Source of the DNA: Acetobacter sp. DsW_063
GTDB taxonomy: Bacteria > Pseudomonadota > Alphaproteobacteria > Acetobacterales > Acetobacteraceae
Assembly: GCF_002153745.1 (NCBI RefSeq)
Contig: NZ_JOPL01000014.1
Span: 1-64,000, forward strand
Direction: 5' to 3'
Length of the DNA stretch: 64,000 nt
Every line of letters begins with the position of its first letter. Positions within the stretch are counted from its first letter, which is position 1. Positions 1 to 9,500 of the stretch are shown here, in pieces. The translations under genes and the position numbers were made by a program. The notes beneath the pieces are model-generated. The model had not been told where the DNA came from. It ran no database searches and saw nothing but the letters and a program-made list of their open reading frames with translations.

Positions 1-26
1 CTGCATTGCAGCAACGGCAGATCATC

Positions 27-488
27 TCAAGACCTAACAGGCCCTAGCCTGACCAGCCGACCAACTACGGTCCGCAGGTCGTACATGAAGCCCTGCCATC
101 CAGCGCGGCGCGCGGTCTCCGACAGCGGCTTTCGCGGTTGGAAGAGTTCGGGCGGCTGCAGGTCTGCTGACAGATAGTGGATTGAATATCGCTTCAGGTC
201 GGCAGTCGCCAAAACGAGATAGAGCGGGAAGTAGATTGCCGCATCCATCCGATCCTTTTGCGGCCCCCACGCTGCTCCCAATATCATGCGCGGGAGCGTT
301 TCTGCATCTGCCGATGTCATGGCCTTCACTTGCGCTAAGAAGCCACAGAAATCGCAAATCAGGTCCGCGCACTTGAAGTTCGGCGGAAGGCGTTTGAGTG
401 TTTTCGGCCGCTTGCAGCGCGGACAGTCGCATTTCTTCGCGACGATCATCTCGCCGAACGCGCCAAGGTCTTGTTTGGCGGTTGCCAC
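27..488 (-). CDS. DpnI-like (Dam-replacing family) endonuclease domain protein
   Basis: A 153-residue protein resembling the N-terminal catalytic half of DpnI, which cuts methylated GATC DNA. Cys22-x2-Cys25 and Cys45-x2-Cys48 form a probable zinc site. Asp42, then Gln53-Val-Lys55, have the same spacing as Asp53, Glu64 and Lys66 of DpnI as I remember that sequence, so this reads as a PD-(D/E)xK fold with Gln in place of the Glu (a variant known in Mrr-type enzymes). It starts with GTG two bases after the stop of the upstream wHTH fusion gene, so the two are co-transcribed. It is shorter than DpnI (about 254 aa) and lacks DpnI's C-terminal winged helix; a winged helix is instead found at the C-terminus of the upstream gene. 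The family call rests on motif spacing only, and activity is uncertain. Confidence 0.55.
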   Translation of the reverse strand: MATAKQDLGAFGEMIVAKKCDCPRCKRPKTLKRLPPNFKCADLICDFCGFLAQVKAMTSADAETLPRMILGAAWGPQKDRMDAAIYFPLYLVLATADLKRYSIHYLSADLQPPELFQPRKPLSETARRAGWQGFMYDLRTVVGRLVRLGPVRS

Positions 489-490
489 GA

Positions 491-1219
491 TCAGTTCTTG
501 AAATATTCGCGGACGAAATCGAGCCCTTTTCGGGTGATCTTGAATCCGCCGGGGACGTCTTGCGCATATCCCTGATAGATGAAATTGATTTTGACAGCCT
601 TGTGCGACTTTAGGTTGCGCACAATCTGGGAGAACTTCGAGTCCTTCCGGCTCGCATTTGCCGTCGAATGGTCGTCGGAAAGCTTCACGTAGCTTGGTAG
701 GGCCTCAATCAGATCGCTGGTGGAAATCTCGCCATTCGTCCGGACGGACATGATGAGTAACGCGTATTTCCAAAGGTCACCGCCAATGAACGTTTCGTCA
801 GCCTCGCCATCCAGCGGGCGATTGAAGGACTTTGTTTGCGCGGCATAGCGCAACCGGTGCAGCATGAACCACGCGGTTTTCTGCGTGACCCCAATATCCT
901 TGGCGAGCTGCGTGCTGGCGATGCCCTTCTTGTGGCTGGTGATAAGCCAAACGGCGAGCATCCATTCGCGCAAACCGATCTTGCTATCCTCAAAGATCGT
1001 GCCGACCTTAATCGAAAACCGCTTACGGCAGTCGCCGCACTTGTGGGTGCGGCGATCTGAAAAGTGATAAACCTTAGTGGAACCGCACTGAGGGCAGAAC
1101 GCGCCATGCTTCCAGCGGATCACTGTGAAATGGTCGATGGCGGCCTGCTCATCGGGGATGGCCTTCATCATCTGGATGAGGCTGTTGAAGTGCTGCTTTG
1201 TGGGGGCACTGCGCTCCAT
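491..1219 (-). CDS. Chimera: IS1595-type transposase N-terminus fused to winged-helix domain
   Basis: A 242-residue reading frame. Residues 1-147 look like the start of an IS1595-family transposase: zinc ribbon Cys42/Cys45/Cys61/Cys64, a helix-turn-helix around 98-125, and the first DDE catalytic block (Asp141-Glu142, then IGG). The rest of the DDE domain is missing. From about residue 148 (near base 778) the sequence changes to a winged-helix-like domain ending in a GFKITRKGLDF-type strand, a pattern I associate with restriction-linked DNA-binding domains. It lies two bases upstream of the DpnI-like gene. The likely history is IS insertion followed by deletion, leaving an in-frame fusion that may now supply the promoter and start. 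It cannot transpose. It may be a pseudogene or a functional DNA-binding partner. Confidence 0.6.
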   Translation of the reverse strand: MERSAPTKQHFNSLIQMMKAIPDEQAAIDHFTVIRWKHGAFCPQCGSTKVYHFSDRRTHKCGDCRKRFSIKVGTIFEDSKIGLREWMLAVWLITSHKKGIASTQLAKDIGVTQKTAWFMLHRLRYAAQTKSFNRPLDGEADETFIGGDLWKYALLIMSVRTNGEISTSDLIEALPSYVKLSDDHSTANASRKDSKFSQIVRNLKSHKAVKINFIYQGYAQDVPGGFKITRKGLDFVREYFKN

Positions 1220-1514
1220 TCGCCCTAGATGGCGGGGAAATCAGATTGGGTCAAGGAAGTATATAACCACCATAATTTATCCACAAACACATACAGAAAA
1301 TTCAGACCGTGACACGCCTGCGCAAAACACCTCCGATTCCTCCGGACGAAAAAGCCCAAAGCGAACGGCAACGCCGTCCCAGCGTTTGCACCCTGACGGC
1401 TGTCATGCCCGGCGGAGACGCTCATGATGCCGCGGCGGGTTTCGCTTCGAGTCTCTCAGGATCGGCGGCTGCAGCAACTCGCTTTCCCGATGTTCGACAA
1501 CAAAGGACTGAGCC

Positions 1515-3077
1515 ATGACAGCCAGTAAGCCACTTCCATTCGCGAGAAGTTTCGCCCGCCCCGTCAGCGCGACGCATCCAGATTGCGCACGCGTGGGGGA
1601 CGTGCCGCAGGATCGCACGATTCATCTGACCATCGTGCTCAAGCCTGCGACGCCGATCGACCCCACCGCCGCGCCGTTGAGTCGTGAGGAGTTTGCGACC
1701 CGACACGGAGCCAGCGCCGACGCCATCTCGCGCGTCGAAGCGTATGCCCGCGCGCACGGCATGACAGTCGATCTGGCGGACGCGGCCCAGCATGTTGTGC
1801 GGGTGTCTGGCACGGTGAAGCAGGCCTGCGCCGCTTTTCGGCCCGAGAAACTGGGACTGTACCGCTTCGCCGGGCGCGCCGAGCCCGCGATGGCGCGAGA
1901 AGGGTCTTTGACCCTCCCTCCGGAGCTAAGCGACGACGTGGTCGCCGTCATGGGCTTCGATGAACGCCCGGTCGCACGCGCGCATTTTCGGCGTCTGCTT
2001 GCATCGGGGGGCAACGCTACAACTCAGGGAGCCTCGGTGGTCAGCGCAGCGGCGCGATCCACATCGTCCTGGTCTCCCGTGGACGTTGCCAAGCATTATG
2101 GATTTCCGACAGACGTCACCGGCAGGGGGCAGACGATCGGCCTCATCGAACTGGGCGGCGGATATCAAGCCTCGCAGATGGCGGCCTATTTCAAAACTCT
2201 GGGCGTCAGTCGCACCGGAACGTTGACAGCAGTCAGCGTAGACCGCGCTTCCAACGCACCCGAAAATGACCCCAGCGGCGCGGACGGAGAAGTTCAGCTC
2301 GACATAGAAGTCGCGGGATCCGTCGCGCCCGGCGCCAACATCGCCGTCTATTTTGGCCCCAACCAGGGCAGCGGTTTCTTCGACGCACTGAACACCGCCG
2401 TGCATGACAAGGCCAACGCGCCAGGCGTCATTTCCATAAGTTGGGGCGGCCCGGAGAGCGGCTGGGAAGCTCAGGATATGGACGCGATGGACCAGACCAT
2501 GCAGGCGGCAGGCGCCATGGGCGTGACTGTAACAGTCGCATCGGGCGACAACGGCGCGTCGGACGGCACGGACCAGACCTATATGGTCGATTTTCCGGCG
2601 TCCAGTCCGCACGCTCTGGGCTGTGGCGGCACTCGCCTGCCACGTTCGGGCGGCGAGGTCGTCTGGAACGACGGCGCGTCAGGCGGCGCGACCGGCGGCG
2701 GTTACTCGACGCATTTCACAAAACCCGACTGGCAGAGCGGCAATGACGAGTCCTATCGCGGCGTGCCGGATGTCGCGGGAAACGCCGACCCGGAGACGGG
2801 TTATCAGGTAACGGTGGACGGAACCTCGACAGTCATCGGCGGCACCAGCGCTGTAGCGCCCCTCTGGGCCGCGCTGATCGCCCTGGCCAACGAGAAAAAT
2901 GGCCACCCCGCCGGTTTTGTGAACGCCCGACTTTACGCAACGCCCACAGCGTTCAATGACATCGTCTCCGGCGACAACAACGGCTATTCTGCGGCAAAAG
3001 GGTGGGACCCGGTCACTGGCCTTGGCAGCCCCAAGGGAGCGGCGATCATCGCAGCCGTGGCGCCAGCGACAACATAA
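1515..3077 (+). CDS. S53 family (sedolisin/kumamolisin-like) serine-carboxyl peptidase
   Basis: A 520-residue acid-acting endopeptidase precursor. Residues 1 to about 180 match the activation propeptide of pro-kumamolisins, and the catalytic domain follows. The catalytic residues are visible: Glu259 and Asp263 in a GEVQLD block, Asp345 in SGDNGA (oxyanion hole) and the nucleophile Ser445 in GGTSAVAP. A calcium-binding tail is present near the C-terminus (FNDIVSGDNNGY, then GWDPVTGLGSP). No classical signal peptide is visible at the N-terminus, although the family is usually secreted. An AAAGGA ribosome site lies about 10 bases upstream of the ATG. It appears to be a single-gene unit and a strong hairpin terminator follows. 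Confidence 0.93.
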   Translation: MTASKPLPFARSFARPVSATHPDCARVGDVPQDRTIHLTIVLKPATPIDPTAAPLSREEFATRHGASADAISRVEAYARAHGMTVDLADAAQHVVRVSGTVKQACAAFRPEKLGLYRFAGRAEPAMAREGSLTLPPELSDDVVAVMGFDERPVARAHFRRLLASGGNATTQGASVVSAAARSTSSWSPVDVAKHYGFPTDVTGRGQTIGLIELGGGYQASQMAAYFKTLGVSRTGTLTAVSVDRASNAPENDPSGADGEVQLDIEVAGSVAPGANIAVYFGPNQGSGFFDALNTAVHDKANAPGVISISWGGPESGWEAQDMDAMDQTMQAAGAMGVTVTVASGDNGASDGTDQTYMVDFPASSPHALGCGGTRLPRSGGEVVWNDGASGGATGGGYSTHFTKPDWQSGNDESYRGVPDVAGNADPETGYQVTVDGTSTVIGGTSAVAPLWAALIALANEKNGHPAGFVNARLYATPTAFNDIVSGDNNGYSAAKGWDPVTGLGSPKGAAIIAAVAPATT

Positions 3078-3205
3078 CGGTCCGCGCAGATGGCGTTCAC
3101 ACGTGTCATCACCAGTGGAGAGCGTTCGACGGCCATTCTCTACCGTCTTCGGCAATCGTGGCGCATAAAATCCGAACGACGCGCCCGTCTTGCTATGCCA
3201 CGATG

Positions 3206-3230
3206 AAAAAAAGCCCGCAGTTTTGCGGGC
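3206..3230 (-). terminator. Intrinsic terminator, minus strand
   Basis: GCCCGCA (3213-3219) pairs perfectly with TGCGGGC (3224-3230) across a 4-base loop. Read on the minus strand, it is followed by seven T (3212-3206). It probably ends the bacterioferritin transcript, about 220 bases after that gene's stop. Confidence 0.75.
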
Positions 3231-3289
3231 CATGATCACCCCTCAAGGCGCCTAACAGGTCGCGTCCAACACACACAGACGCTCCGATG

Positions 3290-3342
3290 CGCCAAAGGCG
3301 CAAGATACCGCGTAAGCAGCATCTTGCGCCCTTGGCGTTTTT
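3290..3342 (+). terminator. Long-stem intrinsic terminator, plus strand
   Basis: A 17-bp stem with one mismatch (3290-3306 with 3321-3337) encloses a 14-base loop and is followed by five T (3338-3342). It lies downstream of the S53 peptidase and fits termination of that transcript. It also sits in the bacterioferritin 3' region, where it would act as a stable RNA end. Confidence 0.7.
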
Positions 3343-3451
3343 CAGAAGCAAAGCCCCTCGCTACGTCTGGTAAGGACGGCGAACGACATTTGCGCCTTGG
3401 CCAGACGCACCCGCTCCTCACCGGGAGCCGGGCCGCCTGCCAACGCTAGCC

Positions 3452-3940
3452 TTACTCCTGATCGGGGGCCGGTGCGGAGTTGAGCTGAATGTAACGCTCG
3501 ATCCCGATCTGCTTGATCAGGTCGAACTGACGATCCAGATAGTCCTCGTGCTCTTCTTCGTTATCGAGAATCTTCAGCAACAGGTCACGAGAAACGTAAT
3601 CACGGACGCTCTCGCAATATGCGATTCCATCGCGAAGATCGGCGAGCGCCTTCTCTTCGAGCTTCAGATCGCATTCGAGGATTTCCTTGACGTCCTGACC
3701 GATCAGGATCGTGTTCAGGCGCTGTACGTTCGGGAGGCCGCCGAGGTAGAGGATGCGCTCGATCAGCCAATCGGCGTGACGCATTTCTTCGATGGATTCC
3801 TCGTATTCCTTCTTGCCAAGAAGCGTGACGCCCCAGTGACGCAGGGTCCGGGCATGGAGGAAGTACTGGTTGATCGCTGTCAGTTCGTTGGTGAGCTGCA
3901 GGTTGAGGTATTCGACAACCTTCGGGTCTTTGATGGCCAT
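3452..3940 (-). CDS. bfr: Bacterioferritin
   Basis: A 162-residue iron-storage subunit (24-mer with haem between subunits) that oxidises and stores Fe(II). Aligned by eye with E. coli Bfr, all ferroxidase ligands are present: Glu19, Glu52, His55, Glu95, Glu128 and His131. The haem ligand is Met53. Length is normal for the family. An AGGAAGAA ribosome site precedes the ATG. No bacterioferritin-associated ferredoxin gene is adjacent. The upstream region is AT-rich with promoter-like sequences (TTGCAA near 4055 on the minus strand); I could not recognise a firm Irr or Fur box. Confidence 0.97.
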   Translation of the reverse strand: MAIKDPKVVEYLNLQLTNELTAINQYFLHARTLRHWGVTLLGKKEYEESIEEMRHADWLIERILYLGGLPNVQRLNTILIGQDVKEILECDLKLEEKALADLRDGIAYCESVRDYVSRDLLLKILDNEEEHEDYLDRQFDLIKQIGIERYIQLNSAPAPDQE

Positions 3941-4290
3941 AACGCGCTTCTTCCTGGTCCGTTCGAGTAAATCTGCGGGTCTATGTATCGCATGATATGA
4001 TGACGCGCAATGAAAAAATCATGTTATATCAACGTGATAATGGATATAATAATCAGTTGCAAGCCAATTCGGACGCAATCGCAACATTGTCAGATCAGAA
4101 TTGGCCGCCATGAACGCCTCGCCGCCGATCACGGCGCCTGCATAGGTTTTTCCTTTCTCGCTTGAAGATTATTCAACGAGATGAAGAGAGGCCGCATCCC
4201 TTGTGGCAACGGCGCGCCGTGCATATCGTTCGCGCCTCAGAACAATGAGGGCGGCTTGTCGTCGCCATACGGTTGAGAGTGAGACGCCAC
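3941..4290. other. Divergent promoter region between bfr and the PQQ dehydrogenase
   Basis: A 350-base gap. The part near 3990-4065 is AT-rich and probably carries the bfr promoter. Closer to the dehydrogenase there is nothing distinctive. TTG (4273) and GTG (4279) codons lie in frame upstream of the chosen ATG. Confidence 0.5.
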
Positions 4291-6501
4291 ATGCCCCATC
4301 GCCCCCGCGCCCCGAGGCCCTTGACCCGCCGCGCCGGAGCCCTGCTCGGTCAGACGGCGCTCACCCTGTGTTTGCTTGTCTCCGCCGCGTTGACTGCCCG
4401 CGCGGAAACCGGCGCGGGCGCGTCCACCGGCGACGCCATAACGCATGCGGACGAGCATCCGGGCGAATGGCTGGGGCACGGACGAACGTGGTCTGAACAG
4501 CGTTACAGCCCACTCGATGCGATCAACGTCCACAATGTCGGCAGCTTGCATCTGGCGTGGCATCTCGATCTCGACACCAACCGGGGGCAGGAAGGGTCGC
4601 CGATCATCGAGGGCGGCGTGATGTACGAGACAACGGCCTGGAGCATGGTCAAGGCAGTCGACGCGGCGACGGGCAAACTGCTGTGGTCATACGATCCCAA
4701 GGTCGTACGCACGTTCGCCGACAAGGGATGTTGCGACGTGGTGAACCGCGGCCCCGCGCTCTGGAACGACAAGATTTATGTGGCGACGTACGACAACCGT
4801 CTTATCGCGCTGGACAAGCATGACGGACATGTCGTGTGGAGCGTCGATACGATCCCGCACGACGCCGACCTCGGCTCGCAACGCTCCTACACCATCACCG
4901 GCGCGCCGCTTGCCGCTAAAGGGCAGATCGTCATCGGCAATGGCGGAGCGGAACTGGGCGCGCGCGGATTTATCTCCGCCTTCAACGCCGAGACCGGCAA
5001 GCTGTCATGGCGTTTCTACACCGTGCCGAACGCACATAACGCACCGGACCACGCGGCCTCTGACGATGTATTGCGCAAGGTGGCGTATCCTACCTGGAGC
5101 AAGGGCGGCGCGTGGCTCACGCAGGGCGGCGGTGGCACCGCGTGGGACTCAATCGTCTATGACCCTGTCACGAATTTAATCTATATCGGCACCGGAAACG
5201 GCTCCCCATGGAGCTACCTCCTGCGATCGGAAGGCAAGGGCGACAACCTGTTTCTCTCCAGCATCATCGCCGTCAAACCCGATACAGGCGAATATGTGTG
5301 GCATTTTCAGGAAACGCCCAAAGATCAGTGGGACTATACCTCCGTCCAGCATATCATGACGCTGGACTTGCCGATCAACGGCGCCATGCGGCATGTGATC
5401 GCGCACGCGCCCAAAAACGGATTTTTCTATATTCTTGACGCCAAGACCGGCGAATTTCTGTCCGGAAAGAACTTTGTCTACGTCAACTGGGCAAAGGGGC
5501 TGGATCCCAAGACCGGGCGGCCTCTTTTTACCCCCGACGCGCTTTATTCCACGAAAGGGAACCTCTGGTACGGCTTCCCCGGCACAATGGGCGCACACGG
5601 CGTGCCGGAGATGGCGTACAGCCCGAGGACCGGATACGTCTATATCCCGGTTCAGCAGGCTCCAGATTTCTATCAGACAGCCCACACAATGGAAGTTCAT
5701 CCGGACGCGTGGAATCTGGGCGAGGAAACCGACGCAAGCGACGCACGGGATTCTTATCAGTCGCTAGCGAAAATCACCAAAGATTTGCGCGGCTGGCTGG
5801 TGGCTTGGGACCCCGTGCGTCAGCGCGCGGCCTGGCGCACGCCAGAGGGAACCGATCCGATCAACGGCGGCCTTCTCGCGACGGCAGGCGATGTCGTGTT
5901 TCAGGGTTTGGCGAATGGGCAATTTCACGCCTTCGACGCCCGCAGCGGAAAGGATCTGTTTTCCTTCGACGCGCAAAGCGGCATTCTCGCCCCCCCTGTC
6001 AGCTACCTTGCAAATGGCAAGCAATATGTCGCCGTGGAGGTAGGCTGGGGCGGCGGTTACGGACTTTACCCAAGCGGTCTTGAGCGACGGAAGCTTGGCT
6101 CCGCCAATCACTCCCGCATCCTTGCGTTTACTCTGGACGGCACGGACAGCCTGCCGCCTGCACAGATTGTGCCTTTGCCGCCCCTATCCCCGCCCCACGA
6201 CTATGACAGGAAGAGCGCACTCGCAGGCAGTCGACAGTTCGCGTTGTATTGCCAGTGGTGTCACGGAAATCTCGCCCAGTCGAACGGCGTTCTGCCGGAT
6301 CTGCGCTACTCGTCAGCGATCGCCGACAAAAGCGCATTCGAATCCATCGTCGGCAAGGGCGCGCTCGAGGCCTTCGGCATGGACCGTTTCGACAAATCGC
6401 TGTCGCCCGAGGAAATCGAGACGATCCGCCAGTATCTGATCTGGCGTGCGCACCAGACGCTGGAAGAACAGGCCGCCAAGAGCCAGAAACCTGCTCACTA
6501 A
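4291..6501 (+). CDS. Quinohaemoprotein (PQQ-haem c) alcohol dehydrogenase
   Basis: A periplasmic PQQ-dependent dehydrogenase of about 736 residues that oxidises an alcohol-type substrate and passes electrons to a C-terminal cytochrome c domain. The ATG at 4291 follows a GAGAGTGAG-like ribosome site and yields a signal peptide (Arg-rich start, hydrophobic stretch, ARAE cleavage). An in-frame TTG at 4273 would add six residues. The eight-bladed propeller shows the adjacent cysteine pair Cys147-Cys148 (disulphide over PQQ), GAELGARG and GTGNGSPW calcium/PQQ blocks, and Trp-Asp in QWDYTS (catalytic Asp). Haem c is bound at Cys654-x2-Cys657-His658. No cytochrome subunit or small subunit gene is adjacent, so it may be a soluble type II enzyme or use partners encoded elsewhere. 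The substrate is unknown. Confidence 0.9.
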   Translation: MPHRPRAPRPLTRRAGALLGQTALTLCLLVSAALTARAETGAGASTGDAITHADEHPGEWLGHGRTWSEQRYSPLDAINVHNVGSLHLAWHLDLDTNRGQEGSPIIEGGVMYETTAWSMVKAVDAATGKLLWSYDPKVVRTFADKGCCDVVNRGPALWNDKIYVATYDNRLIALDKHDGHVVWSVDTIPHDADLGSQRSYTITGAPLAAKGQIVIGNGGAELGARGFISAFNAETGKLSWRFYTVPNAHNAPDHAASDDVLRKVAYPTWSKGGAWLTQGGGGTAWDSIVYDPVTNLIYIGTGNGSPWSYLLRSEGKGDNLFLSSIIAVKPDTGEYVWHFQETPKDQWDYTSVQHIMTLDLPINGAMRHVIAHAPKNGFFYILDAKTGEFLSGKNFVYVNWAKGLDPKTGRPLFTPDALYSTKGNLWYGFPGTMGAHGVPEMAYSPRTGYVYIPVQQAPDFYQTAHTMEVHPDAWNLGEETDASDARDSYQSLAKITKDLRGWLVAWDPVRQRAAWRTPEGTDPINGGLLATAGDVVFQGLANGQFHAFDARSGKDLFSFDAQSGILAPPVSYLANGKQYVAVEVGWGGGYGLYPSGLERRKLGSANHSRILAFTLDGTDSLPPAQIVPLPPLSPPHDYDRKSALAGSRQFALYCQWCHGNLAQSNGVLPDLRYSSAIADKSAFESIVGKGALEAFGMDRFDKSLSPEEIETIRQYLIWRAHQTLEEQAAKSQKPAH

Positions 6502-6559
6502 CGCATACCATGCGGACGCCAGCATAAATCAGCCGAGATGGTGGGGGAGACCAGCAGCC

Positions 6560-9500
6560 TCACGGCGGCGCCGCTGGCTCAAACGGACTCTCCGGTTTGT
6601 CCGGAGCAGGCCCCCCTGACGGCTTTATGCGGTACCAGATTGCATAAAGCGCAGGCAGGAACATCAGGATCAGTCCGGTGCCTGCTGCGGTACCGCCGAT
6701 CAGAGTATAAGCCAACGATCCCCAGAATACGGATTCCGTCAACGGGATGAAGGCGAGCACGGCGGCCAATGCCGTCAGAATGACAGGACGCGCGCGCTGC
6801 ACAGTCGCCTCGACCACCGAGTGGAATGGATCGAGCCCCGCCGCTTGATTCACCTTGATCTGCCCGAGCAGGATCAACGTATTGCGCATCAGGATTCCCG
6901 ACAGACCGATCAGCCCGAGGATCGCGTTAAAACCGAAGGGCTGATGAAAGATCAGCAGAGTCGGCACTGTCCCGATCAAGCCCAGCGGCGCCGTGAGAAA
7001 CACCATGAGCATACCTGAGATCGAGCGTGTCTCGAACACCAGAACAATCAGGGTCAGCAAAATCATAACCGGGAAAATCGGCGCCAGCGCTGCTTTCGCC
7101 TTTCCGGATTCCTCCGCATTGCCGCCGACCTCGATGCGATAACCGGGCGGCAACACCGCCCGCACCGGGGCCAGCGCCTGATTAATCGCCGCAGCGACCT
7201 GCGGTGGTTGCATGCCCTCGTCGATGTCGCTTTGCACCGTGATCGTCGGAACCCGATCCCGTCGCCGCAGGACTGGATCTTCCGCGTCGATCTCCACATG
7301 CCCAATCTGGCTGAGCGGAATCAGCTGGCCTGTCCGGTTACTGATGCTCATATCGCCCAGTCGCGCAGGATCAAGACGATCGCGCCCCGCGCTGCGAACC
7401 ACAAGATCCACCGCCCGGATATCCTCACGCACCTGCGTCACAGGAGCGCCCAGCAACAGAAACTGGATTTGCTCCGACGCCTCCTGCGGCGACAGACCGA
7501 TCAGTTGCAGGCGCGCCTGATCCAGCACGAAATGCACGGTCTGCGCACGTTCGCCCCAGTCGGTGTTCACCTGTCGCGTGTCAGGGTTGTGTCGCATGAC
7601 GTCGCTCACCTGCGCAGCGATGCTACGCACTCGATCGGCGTCCGGCCCCATAACCCGGAACATGATCGGAAAATGCGTGTACGGACCGAAGACAAACTGC
7701 GTCACACGAATTCGCGCATCGGGAGCGATGCCCTGCGCCACCGCCTGTCTCATACGATCGCGCAGGTGATCGCGGGCCTCAGCGTTCGGCGTCAGGACCA
7801 CAATTTTCGCGAAGGCCGGGTCTGGCAACTCCGGGTTATAGGCCAGGAAAAAACGGGGAGCACCCGCTCCGACATAGCTGGTGACGATCTTCGCTTCCGG
7901 CTGTTTTTTCAGCCACGCCTCCACACGAGCGGTAACCCGTGTGGTCGTCTCGATGCTTGTTCCCTCCGACATCTGCACCTCAGCCAGCAATTCTGGACGG
8001 TCCGAACTGGGAAAGAATTGTTGACGAACAGCGCCCATACCCAAGACAGACAGCACGAACAACGACAAAACGGTTCCAGCCACCAGAAACTTGCGACGGA
8101 CGACCCACACCATAAGACGACGGAAGCGCTGATAATTCGGCGTGGCGTAGATATGTTCGTAAGCGCCGTCGATTTTTTTGATATCCGGCAACAGCTTCAC
8201 GCCAAGATAAGGCGTGAACACCACGGCCACGAACCAGGAAGTCAGCAGCGCGTAACCGACGATCCAGAAAATATTCCCTGCATATTCTCCCGCGGTCGAC
8301 CGGGCGAAGCCAACAGGCGTAAAACCGATGATCGTCACCAGAGTGCCCGCCAGCATCGGCGCCGCCGTATGACTCCATGCATAGGCGGCAGCTTTCGTTC
8401 GTTCGTAACCCTCCTCCAGCTTCACCACCATCATTTCAATCGCGATGATCGCGTCGTCGACAAGAAGCCCGAGTGAAATGATCAGCGCCCCTAGCGTAAT
8501 TCGATCGAGAGCCCGACCTGTCACCAGCATGATCACCATGACGATCGACAGCGTCAGCGGCACAGCCGCCGCAACGACAATACCGACGCGCCACCCGAGA
8601 CTGAGCAGACTCACGACCATCACCACAGCCAGCGCGACGAAGAATTTCAGCATGAACTCGCCGACTGCGGCGTGAATAATTCCGGCCTGATCGACAATCT
8701 TCGTCAAGGTGACTCCAGACGGCAGCCCTGCGCCAAGGGCCACTTCCGCGGCGGCCAGAGATTCGCCCAGCTTCAGCCCGTTCCAATGGTCTTGCATGAC
8801 GACGTTCAGGATCAGCGTCTGCTCCCCGTTATGCCGGACAAGATAGGTTGGCGGGTCCTCATATCCACGCTCAACTGTCGCGATATCGGACATCTTGAAT
8901 GTCCTGCCTTCTGCGGTAATCGGGATGTCTCGGATTTTCTGCAAATCGTCCAGCGCCCCGTCCAGACGCACGAAGACCTGCGGACCACGCGTATCGATCG
9001 AACCCGCAGGCGTCACAGCATTCTGGCGACGCAGCGCGGCGAATACATCCTGCGCGCCGATCCCCAGTGTCGTTAGTCTGGCGTTAGAGAAATTGACGAA
9101 TATCCTCTCCGGACGCTCCCCGACGATGTCGACCTTGCGCACGCCGGGGACATGCAGAAGACGCTGCCGCACGGTTTCCGCCTGCCGAACCAGGAGATGT
9201 TCAGGCAGTCCGTGCCCATCCAGCGCATAGACCGCAAAATCGACATCTGAATATTCGTCATTGACGAACGGCCCCTGCACGCCCTGAGGCAGAAGCGGCA
9301 TGGTGTCGTACAGCTTTTTGCGAATCTGATAGAATTGTTCCGGCACGGCGGCGGGCGGAATTTTATCCTTGAGCGTGACCATCATCAACGCCACGCCGGG
9401 ACGCGCCAACGTCTCCACACGATCGTACCATTGCAGTTCCTGCACGCGCTTTTCAAGAGGATCCGCCACAAGATCCTGCATCTCCTTCGCAGTAGCGCCG

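Larger units (their letters stand above)
3078..3451. other. Intergenic region with two converging terminators
   Basis: This 374-base gap between the peptidase and bacterioferritin holds two intrinsic terminators facing opposite ways (listed separately). I see no convincing gene; a 61-codon minus-strand frame covering the right part has no recognisable features. Confidence 0.6.

Noticed and set aside
1230-1290. Possible terminal inverted repeat of an IS1595 element before the chimeric transposase
   Set aside because: The sequence on the minus strand is AT-rich and suggestive, but no second end or target duplication is visible, so an IS end cannot be supported.
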